Source: Geosiphon pyriformis (taxonomy: Eukaryota > Glomeromycota > Glomeromycetes > Archaeosporales > Geosiphonaceae). Taken from it: a DNA stretch of 64,000 nucleotides. Position numbers and translations under genes: made by a program. The stretch lies in the NCBI GenBank assembly GCA_016748015.1, contig JAAOMT010000372.1:365400-429399 (forward strand), read 5' to 3'. Shown piece by piece: positions 32,701 to 44,281 of this stretch. The notes under the pieces were generated by a model that saw nothing but the letters and a program-made list of their open reading frames with translations, searched no databases and was not told where the DNA came from. Numbering within the stretch: the stretch's first letter is position 1; each line of letters opens with the position of its first letter.

Positions 32701-33939
32701 AAATAATATTACAATTAAAAATTATAGTTTTTATTAATTATTATATATATTAGTCATTAATATTATATAGTTAATCATCTTATTTTTAAAAAATAATTAA
32801 TAATCTGATTATTGATATAATTATTAATTTAATTACTAATTTAATTATCAACTATTTTAAGTAACTATATAAATAATATATCTTTTAATTTTAAAAAAAT
32901 ATGCTTAAATATACAAAACATATGTAAATTAAAGTAATAAAAATAATTTTTAAATATTCAATTTTTTTTAATTTACTTATTTCTTTTTTCTAATTTCTTT
33001 TATATATCTAAATATTTTTGTAATATTTACCTAAAATTATTGATATTAAAAAGTATAATTGATACTTGATATTAAATTTTAAAAGCACTAATATAAAACA
33101 TAAAATTATAATATAAATTATCTTTCTATCTTTAAATTTTCTTATTATTTTTTGAAAAAAATAGTGACTAAGATATTTATAAGATTAATTTTATATATTA
33201 AATTTATATTAATTTAATTTGTTATTTGAATTTGAATTTTCTTTTAATTATTTTTATTATTATATAAATTTGTTTTATTTTGCTATTTGTTAGCTTGTTA
33301 TTTCAATTCATAATAATATTATAATTAAAAACCATAGTTTTTATTAATTATTATATATATTAATTATTAATATTATATAAGTAGCTATTCTATTTTTAAA
33401 AAATAATTAATAACTTGATTAATAATTTGATTATTAATCTAATTATTAACTTGATTATTAACCACTTTAAATAGTTATATAAACAATAAATTTTTTAATT
33501 AAAAAAAGACATAAAAAACATATTTAATATATATAAATTAAAATAATAAAAATTACTTTTAAAAATATTTAATTTTTTTTAATTTGTTTATTTTTTTTAA
33601 TTTTTCAAGTATTTAAACATTTGTAATAAAAAATTATTAAATAAATATTATTAAAAAATATAATTAATACTTTATATTAAATTCTAAAAATACTAATATA
33701 AGACATAAAATTATATTAGTGTATTATTTTTTGTTTATAATACAGACTATCTTTCTATTTTTAAATTTTTTTATTATTTTTTGGAAAGATTAATAATTAA
33801 AATATTTATAAAACTAATTTTATATATTAAATTTATAACAATTTAATTTACTTTTTGAAGTGAAATTCTTTTTTAATTAATTTTATTACTATACAATTTT
33901 GTTTTACTTTATTATTTATTAGTTTATTATATTAACTTG
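32701..33939 (+). repeat. Direct tandem duplication, units of about 610 and 629 bp
   Basis: Unit 1 (32701-33310) starts 'aaataatattacaattaaaa' and unit 2 (33311-33939) starts 'taataatattataattaaaa'. The two run in parallel throughout: 'tatagtttttattaattatt', 'aaaaaataattaataatctg'/'aaaaaataattaataacttg', 'ctttctatctttaaattttc'/'ctttctatttttaaattttt' and 'aagatatttataagattaat'/'aaaatatttataaaactaat'. The start of a third unit is visible at 33940 ('taataatagtattaaaaatt'), after which similarity fades into an R2 repeat. There is no coding content. Confidence 0.65.
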
Positions 33940-33984
33940 TAATAATAGTATTAAAAATTAAATTGTTATTATAAATTTATTATA

Positions 33985-34165
33985 AAACTTATTTATATTT
34001 ATTTTTAATAAATTATTATTTATTAATTAAATAATAATTTTTAATTAAAATTATTTATATTATTATATTTAAAAAAACCATTTAAAACCATTTAAACAAT
34101 TGCAAAAATAACTTTAAAAACTTTGAATAGCAGCAAATAAATTTTAATTTAATTTTTAAAAATAA
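33985..34165 (+). repeat. Dispersed AT-rich repeat family R2, copy 2
   Basis: It is colinear with 8555-8825: 'tttttaattaaaattattta', 'caattgcaaaaataacttta', 'aaaactttgaatagcagcaa' and 'attttaatttaatttttaaa'. It has the same orientation as copy 1 and directly follows the tandem duplication at 32701-33939, so it may be part of the same larger unit. Confidence 0.45.
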
Positions 34166-35611
34166 ATATATAATATATAATATAATAAAAATTAAAAAAA
34201 AACATATAATAATTATAATAAAAAATCTATATTACAATATTAATATTATCTAACAACCATAATTAAAAAACTTACAAAAAACCAATCATAGTTTAAATTA
34301 TAATTATTAAAATTAAATATATTAAAAAAACAATTTTATAATATTATTATTTATAAAATTTTTCTTTATATAAACTATTATAATAATTATAAATATTGAT
34401 TTGTTTTTTTGGTTTATAATAATTATTAAATTTATATTTAAAACCACAATATTTAATATAAATATAAAATTATAATTAGTAGTTTTATTTTTAATAATAA
34501 AGTTTTGATTACTTAATTTAATTATATTTTTATTTATAATTAGATAAAAAAATAAGAAATTTAATATAAATATAACTAAAATTATAATAATTTATAAAAC
34601 TTTAATTATTTAATTTAGCTATATTTTTATTTATATTATTTTAAAATATTTGATAAGACAATTTTACAAAATCTTAAATAAAAATAATTTTAACATATAA
34701 ATTTATATTTTTTATAATTTTTTTTTTTAAAAGCAACTTGAATATTTTTTTGTGTTAATTTATGTTAAATATTTGATTTAACATAATATATAAACCAATT
34801 TAATAAAAAAATTATTCATATTATTAATTATAATATTAAAAAATATAGTTTATATTTTATATACATAATTTTATATTTATTTTTATAAAACACACATTTT
34901 TTTAAAGTCCTAAAAACTGTTTTAAAATAAAAATTAGATTTTAAATAACAAAATATAAATATTTATACTATATATATGTAATTTATAATTGGCCACAAAT
35001 TATATAAATTATAGATAACATATTATTATCTATAAGATATTATTTAATTAATAAAATATTATATATTAATATTATATTATATAACTAATTAGAGTTGTTA
35101 TAAATTTTTTTTATAAAATAGAGCGTTATATATGTATTGATTTTTAATTATATACATATTTTTTTTTTGGTAATATTAACTATATGTTGTTAATGAATTA
35201 AAGTAACAAAATATAATTCACTTATGAATTACAATGTAATATAAAACAGTTATGGTTAATGTTTTTAAAAAAACATTTTTAGAATTATTCAACTAAAAGA
35301 TTTTTATATCACTATTTGGAAAAAGTGCTTGCAACATTCACATATGCTTTGTATTAATTTCTAAACAAGTTAAATAAGTTAAATAAGTTATCTTTTATAA
35401 GTTCAGTTAAAAAGTTCAATTATTATGTACTTTGATATTAATACCAGAAAAAAAATTAACTATTAAGACAAAAATGAAAACAAGATTCTTTGAGTGTTTT
35501 GCAACACTCTGTGATTACAGACTTTGAAGATAAGGATAAACTTTAAATTAGCGAGCCATTTAAAAATTTCATCTTCACTACTGTTAATAGAGGCCTTCAA
35601 TAACAAGAGTA
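34166..35611. other. AT-rich DNA grading into ordinary DNA near 35450
   Basis: A+T runs continue to about 35270, with alternating AT words such as 'atatatatgtaatttataat'. From about 35450 the composition becomes normal for the gene-bearing half. No gene or RNA was recognised. Confidence 0.6.
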
Positions 35612-36310
35612 ATGAAATATCCTTCTTCTTTGACTGAACGGATTATTAAATTTGAAGGTGGAAATGGATTCAATCAAGTGCCATTCATGAGATAAATTTT
35701 CTTTTGGCGTGTTACTGATTTCATTAGTATTCCCAAACCTGAGAACTCGATAGCTGAGGCCAATGCTTAGTAGTTCTATAAAGCCATGAACGATCAACAT
35801 ATTATTGGATTGACACACAGTGGAACAAACATTTAGCCTAAAGTAAAAACTTTTAAAAATTCACTCGAGTATCCTCTATATCATATCATATATTGATATT
35901 TTCCAAGGACAATCAGGATCGATGTTCCTGATGTGCCAAGTTTGGCTTCTAAGTAGAACGACGCAGTTGGTTTGTGTGTTTGCAATGAGGAGAATGACAA
36001 ATCAATTTTCGACAGGACTGTACAAGAAAATCATAGTATTCACATCGGCGTCAATAGAAGTACCATGTTACACATAGCAAAATTATCAGGTTACGCGTTT
36101 GTTAACACATATACTCAGAGTATAGATTTTCAAACTGGAGTGATTGAGTATGGAGATTAGACTAGTCGGACACTGGGAAATGTGTTGAGGAGTTGTGAGG
36201 AAGAGGACTAAGCATATTTGACGTAAGATGTTCACTTTGTCTGGTTTTATTGCAATATGCAATGGATTGATTTTGGAATCATTTATCCATTGTTTTTTTC
36301 TGAAAAATGA
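35612..36310 (+). pseudogene. Protein-coding gene silenced by nine in-frame stops, no frameshift; family unknown
   Basis: One frame runs from ATG 35612 (MKYPSSLTERIIKFEGG) to a TGA at 36308-36310, 233 codons, broken only by nine internal nonsense codons. The residues between look like real protein: 'FYKAMNDQHIIGLTHSGTN', 'YFPRTIRIDVPDVPSLAS', 'NEENDKSIFDRTVQENHSI' and 'LHIAKLSGYAFVNTYTQSI'. Several stops fall where Trp or Gln fits well (between Y and YFP; after GD; before AYLT). No indel was needed to follow the frame. I do not recognise the family and name no function. It lies immediately right of the AT-rich block, which may explain the damage. It could instead be a member of a repeated gene family that was itself targeted. 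Confidence 0.65.
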
Positions 36311-36648
36311 AAAAGTTTTTTTTACATATAAAATTGAAAAAATGAACAATTTTTATTAATTACAATTATAACGTTTTTTAAATAATTGATAAATTAAATA
36401 TCATTAAAAATGTTTTTGTATTTTAATAATTTTAATATTTATATCTTAATCAATTCGTGGTGATAAATTTCCAAAGAATTTTTGTTGAAAACTTTATTTA
36501 TAACTGTAACTTTTGTTAATTATAAGTATTTTTTATTATCGTGTTTAATAATTGATTTCAGAAAATTTTTTCAAAATAAGCATTTATAAATTTAGTTATA
36601 TTAAATAAGTTTAGGGTGTTTTTAAATTTGTTAAAAGTTAAATTAAGC

Positions 36649-36732
36649 AATATATATATATATATATATTTGAATTGGACAATTTTAATATTTTAACAAG
36701 TTTTTCTATGACTTGATTGTTTTGAGTAAATA

Positions 36733-36779
<47 letters not shown>

Positions 36780-36781
36780 AA
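36649..36781. repeat. Microsatellites (AT)n and (AAAT)n
   Basis: An uninterrupted AT run spans about 36649-36669 and an AAAT run of about 13 units spans about 36727-36781, separated by 57 bp of non-repetitive DNA. Confidence 0.9.
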
Positions 36782-37062
36782 GTTTTTATTCATGTAAGAG
36801 GTGAAATTATTTTCAATAAAAATGACCAATAATAAATAATGTTCACATGCTTAGATTTTAAATTTTTCGGAACAATACAGATTCAGCTTTGAAATTTTGA
36901 ATTGTTTTGTATATGAAAGGTAAAACTGTAGATTGTCATTTGCATTTCAGAAAATACTTGAGCAAAGTTAAAACTTCCCAAAAATGGTTTTATCGAACTT
37001 TATTTAATTAAGAAAAGAGAAATTTTCCATTGCTTGGCTGGCCAAGGATAACAAAATTAGTC

Positions 37063-37102
37063 GGGGGAAGGGGGAAGGGGAAGGGGGAGGAGGGAGGGGG
37101 AG
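37063..37102 (+). repeat. G-rich tract with quadruplex-forming pattern
   Basis: The plus strand carries six runs of three or more G separated by one or two A (for example gggggaagggggaagggg then aagggggaggagggaggggg). At least four runs of three or more Gs with short loops fit the usual quadruplex pattern. It stands alone in AT-rich intergenic DNA. Confidence 0.7.
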
Positions 37103-39865
37103 TTTTTTGGTTAATAAGTCTTGGAATTTCAAAAGCAGCAAAAGTTTGCATGATCAGTTTTCTAATTTTTTTTTTAAATATTATGCTCTTAAAAGTTACA
37201 CTTCATGACCCGCGGGCATCAATTACATCTCAAATGCTTTTCATTTATTACCAATTATATGTAAACATTTTTATTGGATATCGGTAAAAAATTTGAAACC
37301 GAAGGACTGTTTCAATAAAGTATTAAAAAAATATTAAAAAGTATTAGAAAGCACACAATTCAACTTCCAGCCAAACAAAGATACTTTTGAAACTTAAAAA
37401 TAATTAAATTTTATTCCATATCGAATAAACCTGAAAATCATCACAAGGTCTTTTTCAACTTTGAACTTTCTTCCAAAATTTTATTTTTTTTCTCAACTGG
37501 GAGATTTTCCTTGAACAAACAGAGAAAAAAAACCATTTATTAGATTCAAAAAATTTTTCCATTTTTTCTTAGATTATGAAAAAAAAAAAGCTTATTTTTT
37601 AGAAAAACTAATGACAATGAATTAAAAATTGAAAAATGTAACCTACGCCTTTCCCACATAGAATATAAACCCTAGATTTAAAGTATGGTACATCTGTTAA
37701 CACAAAGATCAAGAGAAAACACATGTAAAATGCAAAAAGAATTCTTGTTTATAAAATTCCTATTAAAAGAAGACAAGGTAAATACACACATAAGAAAATT
37801 TTTGTGAAACAACATTTTCACATTTTCAAAGATCAAAAAACTGTGCCGCACTAAATGGAGTCAATTTATCCAAACTATTTATATTGAATGTTTTATTGTA
37901 AAATCTCCAAAAGTCCTATACAATTGTAAATAGCGTTTTTCCAAAAATTGAAATCAAAAAATGAATATTTAAATATGAAGATTTACTACGCTATTATCAT
38001 TATTTTTAAATCACCATAGAAAATGGCACAGCACTTTGTTTGTAAATGAGATTTCCATGGCTGTGACTCAATTCCTAAAAAGAGTTGGATCTAAAAATAA
38101 ATAAAATAATATTTTTATTTATTTATATTTATTTATATTTATTTATATTTTCCTTAATCAGTTATTAATAAAATGATCTTTTTCAAGGGGAAATTTCAAT
38201 TAGAATAGAGAAACATAAAATTACCTGTCAAGGAATCGTCAAATTGACAGGAAACACAACATGTTTTAACTAATGAAAAAACCTGTATCAAATTTAACGT
38301 GGCCAGACTATTTTTGTTCTAAACCTAAAATCGGCCCGCTTATCGGTAAATTAATTTCACCGATGATATCAATGATGAATCATAATGATTTTTCTCATTC
38401 GAAGAGTTAAAACCAATCAGTTAACTACAACAACAAAAACAACAACATAAAAAAAAAACCAACAAAAATAATAAAATAATAAAGTGAAATTAAAAGACAT
38501 CAGAATAGAGATAAGCAAAGGCTAAAAAAAAAAATTTTGGCTGAATAATGTTTATCACAAACAGAATAGAAGAGGTGGAAAGAATAAGTTCCCGTCAATC
38601 TCTATCATATTCATGATTCCTAATGATAAAAGATATTTACTTTAAATTAAAATTAAAAATTTCACTCTCTTTAAACTGATAAAATGAAAAATAATTTTTT
38701 TTTAATTGATTTATGAAAATAACTTGTTTTGAATTCAATTGAATTGAATTGAATTTCTTTACATTCGAAATTAGTATGATGCAAATTTTTTTTCCAAAAT
38801 AGTTTTAATTGACACAATTTCATCATAAAAATGCTTAGTAAAACTATTACACTTAAAGATTTTCTTGATATGAAAAATTTTGATCCCATTTTACCCTTGT
38901 TACGAAATCATTACGCATAAGAATTAATTGACTTATTTTCCAGCTTGAGAGTTTGATTTGTTAATATCTAATTTTCCGATGTTACCCCAACTTCCAACAG
39001 TTTAACTGCATATTTTATACTAGTTATTATATATATTAAAAATATTCTGCCTAGTATCATGAAAAAAAACTCCGATCAGTAAATCATATAATGATTCCAA
39101 GAAATTTTTAACCGCCCTCGGTAGATTTTTTACCAGGGAAATATCGGTAGAATATTATACCGATTCTAAGGGTACAGCGGCAAATGCGGCAGCTTCGGGC
39201 CAATTGACACCGCATTCAAATTTGGAGAATCATCATTAATACTAAACTTGATGTTAAATTATATGCATAATTCAGATTTTTATATCATAATTCATTCATT
39301 CATTAACCATCTTTCTACCCCAATTCGACATTTTTATGCCGCTTACTCCGGTAGCAAAAAAAAATACAAAAAAAATACAAAAAAATCTTTTTTGTATTAG
39401 TGAATCATGGCGTTAATGATCTTTTATGTGTATAAATATCAGGCAGGAACTTGCCTTCTTGTCAACAAAAAATTTTATTCCAATCAAACAACTGAACAAT
39501 AAGTCTCGGTATTCAAAAAATTACTAGTTTTTTGATGTGTAATTTTTTAAAAAAATATTATATAATTATTTCGACAACATAACGAAAACACATTTATGTG
39601 ATTTTCATTGAAATTACTCCTTTGACGTCAACATAAAGAAACACACCTAATTCTTCCCGAATTCATGAGCAACTCTAAAAAAGTATATTAAAAACACAAT
39701 TTTGAATTTCCTATTTTTGTAATACACACACAGTTTTCAGATACGCGTGTAAAGTTTACCAATTTTATCAATTACATATGTCACAATAATATTTAGTGCG
39801 TTTCAAATTTGAAAAAATAATATAACATCCTTTGATCTTTTTCTGATCCCTTCGCCTTTACTTGT

Positions 39866-39927
39866 CTTTTTCTTTCTTTCTTTCTTTCTTTCTTTCTATC
39901 TCCTCACCCCTCACCCCTCTCTATTTG
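39866..39927 (+). promoter_or_regulatory. Pyrimidine-rich tract upstream of the HAL-type kinase gene
   Basis: A run of C and T (repeated 'tttc', then 'ctcctcacccctcacccctc') ends 27 bp before the ATG at 39954. CT-rich tracts close to the start are a common feature of fungal promoters and 5' leaders. Its role here is inferred from position. Confidence 0.4.
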
Positions 39928-39953
39928 ACTTTTGTCGTTAAATAAAAATAAAA

Positions 39954-41768
39954 ATGTTTCAAGGATCAGAAAATTTATTCAATTCATCAAATTCAGAAAA
40001 CTTCCTGAACGACATTACGTTCAAACACTCAAAAACTTCCATACCTATAATTAATATATACAATCCTGAAGAATCTTTAGAGATGGACTTTATTCAACCA
40101 GAATTTGAAAATAGTTTCAAATTCAATAAAAATTCGATATCATCAACTTTTTACCTTGAACCCAAATCTCAAACAGAATTAAATTCAGTGAACAATAATT
40201 TACTCCAAAAATCTCTCACAGACAATCGCACTAACACTGATAGCTTCTTTAATAAACAATATGCGAGTTCAAGGATCCACTTGCCATTGTCACCAGCTTC
40301 TTTCATGAATTCCAAGGATGCTTTAACATTTCATGAAGGAAAGAGGTCACCTCCAAGGCCCATTACTTTTGACATTTCCTCCTTACCCCAAGAAAAGTTT
40401 CAAAAATTCAATACAATGATGTCAATGGTAACCACTGAGGCAGAAGATGACGTTTTACTGTCTTTGTCGTCCTCATCATCATCATCATCACCACCTCCAT
40501 TGACTCCTCACTTATCAAGTGAAGATATGACCAACATTTCAAGTGCCTCATCAGTCCTCACCAATCATCAAGACACCATTCAATCCAATCGACCAGACAA
40601 ACCGCTTGCACCACAATTCGTATTCAAGAAGCGATCAAAGCGAAACCAAAAGAAATCTAGTTTCTTACGTGGCTTGAAACGTATTTTCCGCAAGCAGAAA
40701 CCTGATTCGAAAGAAGCTTCATTTAGCAAAGACACCCTTAATATTCACGAAAAGTATGGTAATCTCGGTAAGGAACTCGGTTCAGGAGCTGGTGGTACTG
40801 TGCGTTTAATACAACGGCCAAAAGATCGTAAGGTATTCGCCGTGAAACAATTTCGACAAAGAGAGGTATATGAGAGTGAACGTTTATACATGAAAAAAAT
40901 CACGGCTGAATTTTGTATCGGTTCGACACTTCATCATGAGAACATTATTGAAACATTGGACATTGTGCGCGAAAACGGTCTCTATTACGAAGTGATGGAA
41001 TTTGCTCCATACGATTTATTCGATGTTGTAATGTCTGGCGAACTATCGAAGCAAGAAATTGCATGTCTGTTTAAACAACTTATCAATGCCATCCATTATC
41101 TCCATGGAATGGGTATTGCTCATCGTGACCTGAAGCTGGACAATTGTGTAGTGACCGAGACTGGGGTGTTAAAATTAATTGATTTCGGATGTTCATCAAT
41201 CTTCAAGTATCCCTTTTCCAATAGAATCATAAAGGTATCCGGAGCTTTGGGATCAGATCCTTATATTTCACCGGAATGTCATAACACGGAAAAATATGAT
41301 CCAAGACCCGCTGATATTTGGTCAATGGGAGTGATCTTTGTGTGCATGACTATCGGTCGATTTCCATGGATGCTGGCTAAACCAGGGGTTGAGCCACCTT
41401 ATCGAGCATACCTGAAAAATCCGGATCGATTGCTCAAACGTCTACCGCAAGAATCACGAGAAATCATCAGAAAAATCTTGGAACCCGATGTTACGAAACG
41501 TGCGACGATCCAAGATATTTTGAACGATGAATGGATCAAATCGATCGAATTATGTTTACATCAAGAAAAGGCTCAAGGACATGTTCATCATTTGCCCAAG
41601 CAAATGCACAAAATGCATGGCCAAGAACCCATCCCAATTGATGAAGGTTCTGCCTCATCGTCAGGAATTACTAGTTACAGTATGCCAGAAGGTCAAGGAT
41701 TTGAATCATTGAATTCGAAACAATATCGCGACAAAAAACAACGACGTAGAAAGCGATTTTTCTTTTGA
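39954..41768 (+). CDS. Serine/threonine protein kinase, HAL/NPR-like, single exon, 604 aa
   Basis: The N-terminal 265 residues are low complexity (Ser, Asn, Pro; an S-run at about 172-180) and basic just before the kinase (KKRSKRNQKKSS). The kinase domain covers about 265-545: Gly-rich loop GSGAGGTV, Lys in FAVKQF (about 297), HRDLKLDN (about 390), DFG in LIDFGCSS (about 411), SPEC in place of APE, and 'ADIWSMGVIF' with 'RFPWMLA'. The insertion 'KPGVEPPYRAYLKNP' and the SPEC form suit the fungal NPR/HAL5 kinase group, which in yeasts regulates potassium and nutrient transporters at the plasma membrane. That group assignment is from pattern memory; kinase identity is certain. All catalytic residues are present. 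The tail ends KKQRRRKRFFF. The reading frame is open without introns. Confidence 0.9.
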   Translation: MFQGSENLFNSSNSENFLNDITFKHSKTSIPIINIYNPEESLEMDFIQPEFENSFKFNKNSISSTFYLEPKSQTELNSVNNNLLQKSLTDNRTNTDSFFNKQYASSRIHLPLSPASFMNSKDALTFHEGKRSPPRPITFDISSLPQEKFQKFNTMMSMVTTEAEDDVLLSLSSSSSSSSPPPLTPHLSSEDMTNISSASSVLTNHQDTIQSNRPDKPLAPQFVFKKRSKRNQKKSSFLRGLKRIFRKQKPDSKEASFSKDTLNIHEKYGNLGKELGSGAGGTVRLIQRPKDRKVFAVKQFRQREVYESERLYMKKITAEFCIGSTLHHENIIETLDIVRENGLYYEVMEFAPYDLFDVVMSGELSKQEIACLFKQLINAIHYLHGMGIAHRDLKLDNCVVTETGVLKLIDFGCSSIFKYPFSNRIIKVSGALGSDPYISPECHNTEKYDPRPADIWSMGVIFVCMTIGRFPWMLAKPGVEPPYRAYLKNPDRLLKRLPQESREIIRKILEPDVTKRATIQDILNDEWIKSIELCLHQEKAQGHVHHLPKQMHKMHGQEPIPIDEGSASSSGITSYSMPEGQGFESLNSKQYRDKKQRRRKRFFF

Positions 41769-44171
41769 TTGAACATTTCGAAAAGTTTTTTTCTTAAAAT
41801 AATCTCTTCAAAAGTATATAAACTTTTTATTAATTGAACCAAGTATGATAATTTTTAAAATCAAAATCTCACTGTATCTTTCATCTAGAAAACGGTCACT
41901 ATTGACCAAAGCCCAATTATCAATTCTTATTTAATGTCACCTCACCCTCTCTTGTAAAAATTCACCCCTTTTTTTCCTTGTATTTTTTGTCTCGAAGACA
42001 GTTTTGCATGTTTTAGATTAGACATCTCCATTTGTACAAAAATTTGCAAATCAAATATACGAAAATCAAAAGATTTACGTTCAAAGTCTACTACGCGTTA
42101 AAGTAGATCGTAGAAAAAAATGAAAATCATGATCTGACACCATTTAATAAACATTTACTCTTTTGATCGTAAAAGGCGATGATTGTTAAATTCATAGAAA
42201 TTGCTGGCAGTTTAACAACTTTTAGTCATCAAAAAAATTAGAAACAAGCTACTTTCTATCGGGTATAGACCTTATCAGTAAACAACGCCTCTCAATGATT
42301 TGCAACACAACGGAAAAAATGATTAACTGATCAAAATTGTATAAATCTGTATTTGGATTAGATCAATTTAATATTTTTGGAATATTTACTTGATCCGAAA
42401 AAAAAGTTAATGTACGTGTTTATTCTTAATTAGGATAGGCACAAGTACTAAATGATAATCATCTTTTTGTATCATAATCTAGAAAAACAACGAGCATAAT
42501 CAAATAAATATAAGATGACAAATTTGTTGACAGTCTAACAAGATTTTCTCAGAATCGCGTTTTTGATCGAATTTTATTTAATTTATGTTTTAAATCAATC
42601 GAAATAACCAAATTTAAATTCATAATCCCTTATCGTGGTCATGTACTTTTTTGGACGATGAAAATAATTTTTTTCATTTTAATCAACAATATCTTGGCAT
42701 AAAAAGCTAAAAGGCTGATAGAAACGACAAAAGAAGGTCATAATAATTAGAGACCTGGAATTTCAAAAAAAAAAAAAAAATTTATTTGAAAATATGAGAT
42801 TGATTTGATAAAAGAAACAATAAGCATGAGATATTATTTAATTAAAAATAGGGTTGCTAACTTGAAGACGGAAAAGAGAAATACAAAGATAAGAATCCTC
42901 ATATTGATATATAGATAGTACCAGCAGATCATTTTTTTAAACATAAAATCTCAAGTCATATAATGTTAAAAGATGAACAAATTATCTTGAATAATTTAAA
43001 TATATTAAGAGTTAGCCTTTGGAAGATGAAGGTTCGATCATGAACAAGAAGATGTATATAAAATATTTCGGTGACAAAATATAAAGGAGTATCACCTAGT
43101 GTTTTTGTTGGAAAATTGGTTCGGCTAAACTCTCTGCTACAATATCATTTTAGAAGTACAATTGAAATTTTTTTTTACTTTGAATCGAAACATTATTTTA
43201 AGAGAAAACAATGAACGATCTTGTTATACCAGATTGTTTTTCTCTAAATTACAGATAATCAACAATTGAAAGTAATTATTATCATAAATTTTTTTTTTAA
43301 ATCTAAATATATTCTTTTGAGTTTTTTGTAAATAAATTTTAATATGCAGTAATGCGAATGATTTATATAAATATTAATGATAAGTTAAACTATTCAAATG
43401 AATATGATAGCCCATAAAAGTTATTAAATCCTTAAATCTGTTCATTTTAACTATATATATAATTTGAACCCATTAGCGAAATGTAAATCAATTTTAAAAC
43501 GACGTTGGGGATTAGGGAACTAAAAAAAAAGGTCTAGGAAAGGTTAACGTTCTTTCAAAAGCGTGCATGAGGGAAATTTTACTATGAAGCTTTGGTTGAT
43601 TTAGGTGACGATAAATTCAAATTCGAAAAATTTCTCGATCTCGTTGGCCACAACATTAGCCTTCTTCTCTCGGTTTTTCTGATGCCATTGGTTTTGGAAA
43701 AGTTCTTTGATAAATGAAATTATTTAAATAAATCAATTACTTTTGAACCTAAAATTATATTTTAGAAACATCGATCCATTTCGCCAATCTTTTGTTTTTG
43801 TATTTTTACATTTAGAATTGATACATGAGTTAATTCAGATTTTATCGCGCTTTGGACTGCCAAACATGATTTATAGCTATTATTAATGGGAAAATAAAAT
43901 TAAAAAGTCAAAAATTCACATGACATCAACTTGAGATTTATAGATTAATTCTTTCTTTTATTGGCAGATTTTTCAAAAGCTCATGTTTTTCAGCAATCTC
44001 CTTTATTTTGCTCACTTCAAACACTACGGGCCTTTGTATCATCATTGAAAAGATAAAAATTTTCAAAGTTCTCATCATTCAATAGCCTTTTAAGAACAAT
44101 CGCAATCAATGGAGACCAATTCAAAGCTTAGACTTACATGGGGAAAATGATTACGTTTTTGACGCAAGCGA
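41769..44171. other. Intergenic region, no gene recognised
   Basis: About 2.4 kb of moderately AT-rich DNA with a poly-A run at about 42766-42780. No ORF of protein-like composition and no tRNA fold with a matching acceptor stem was found. Confidence 0.55.
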
Positions 44172-44281
44172 ATTTGGAAGGAAGGAAGGAAAATTAAGGT
44201 TGATTAGTAATGTTGCTCGTTGGAAGGAAGGAAGGAAGGAAGGAAGGAAGGAAAATTAAGGTTGATTAGTAATGTTGCTCG
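44172..44281 (+). repeat. GGAA microsatellite with a duplicated unit
   Basis: 'gaaaattaaggttgattagt' followed by 'aatgttgctcg' occurs twice, at about 44188 and 44250, each preceded by a run of GGAA. This is a tandem duplication of about 62 bp touching the start of the Fanzor remnant. Confidence 0.8.

Larger units (their letters stand above)
36311..39864. other. Intergenic region with simple repeats, no gene recognised
   Basis: About 3.5 kb between the pseudogene and the kinase gene. It contains an AT dinucleotide run, a TAAA tetranucleotide run, a G-rich tract at 37063-37102 and 'tttatttata' repeats near 38115-38148. Short ORFs here coincide with simple repeats or lack any protein-like pattern. 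Confidence 0.6.

Noticed and set aside
35597-35818. 73-codon minus-strand ORF
   Set aside because: Antisense shadow of the pseudogene frame 35612-36310 on the plus strand.
36638-36829. 63-codon minus-strand ORF with a LFIY repeat
   Set aside because: It is the translation of the AAAT microsatellite.
37030-37287. 85-codon plus-strand ORF
   Set aside because: Its start is the G-rich tract (GGRGKGKGEEGGG) and the rest has no protein pattern.
43025-43060. B-box-like word GGTTCGATC suggesting a tRNA gene
   Set aside because: No A box at the right distance and no acceptor stem complementarity.
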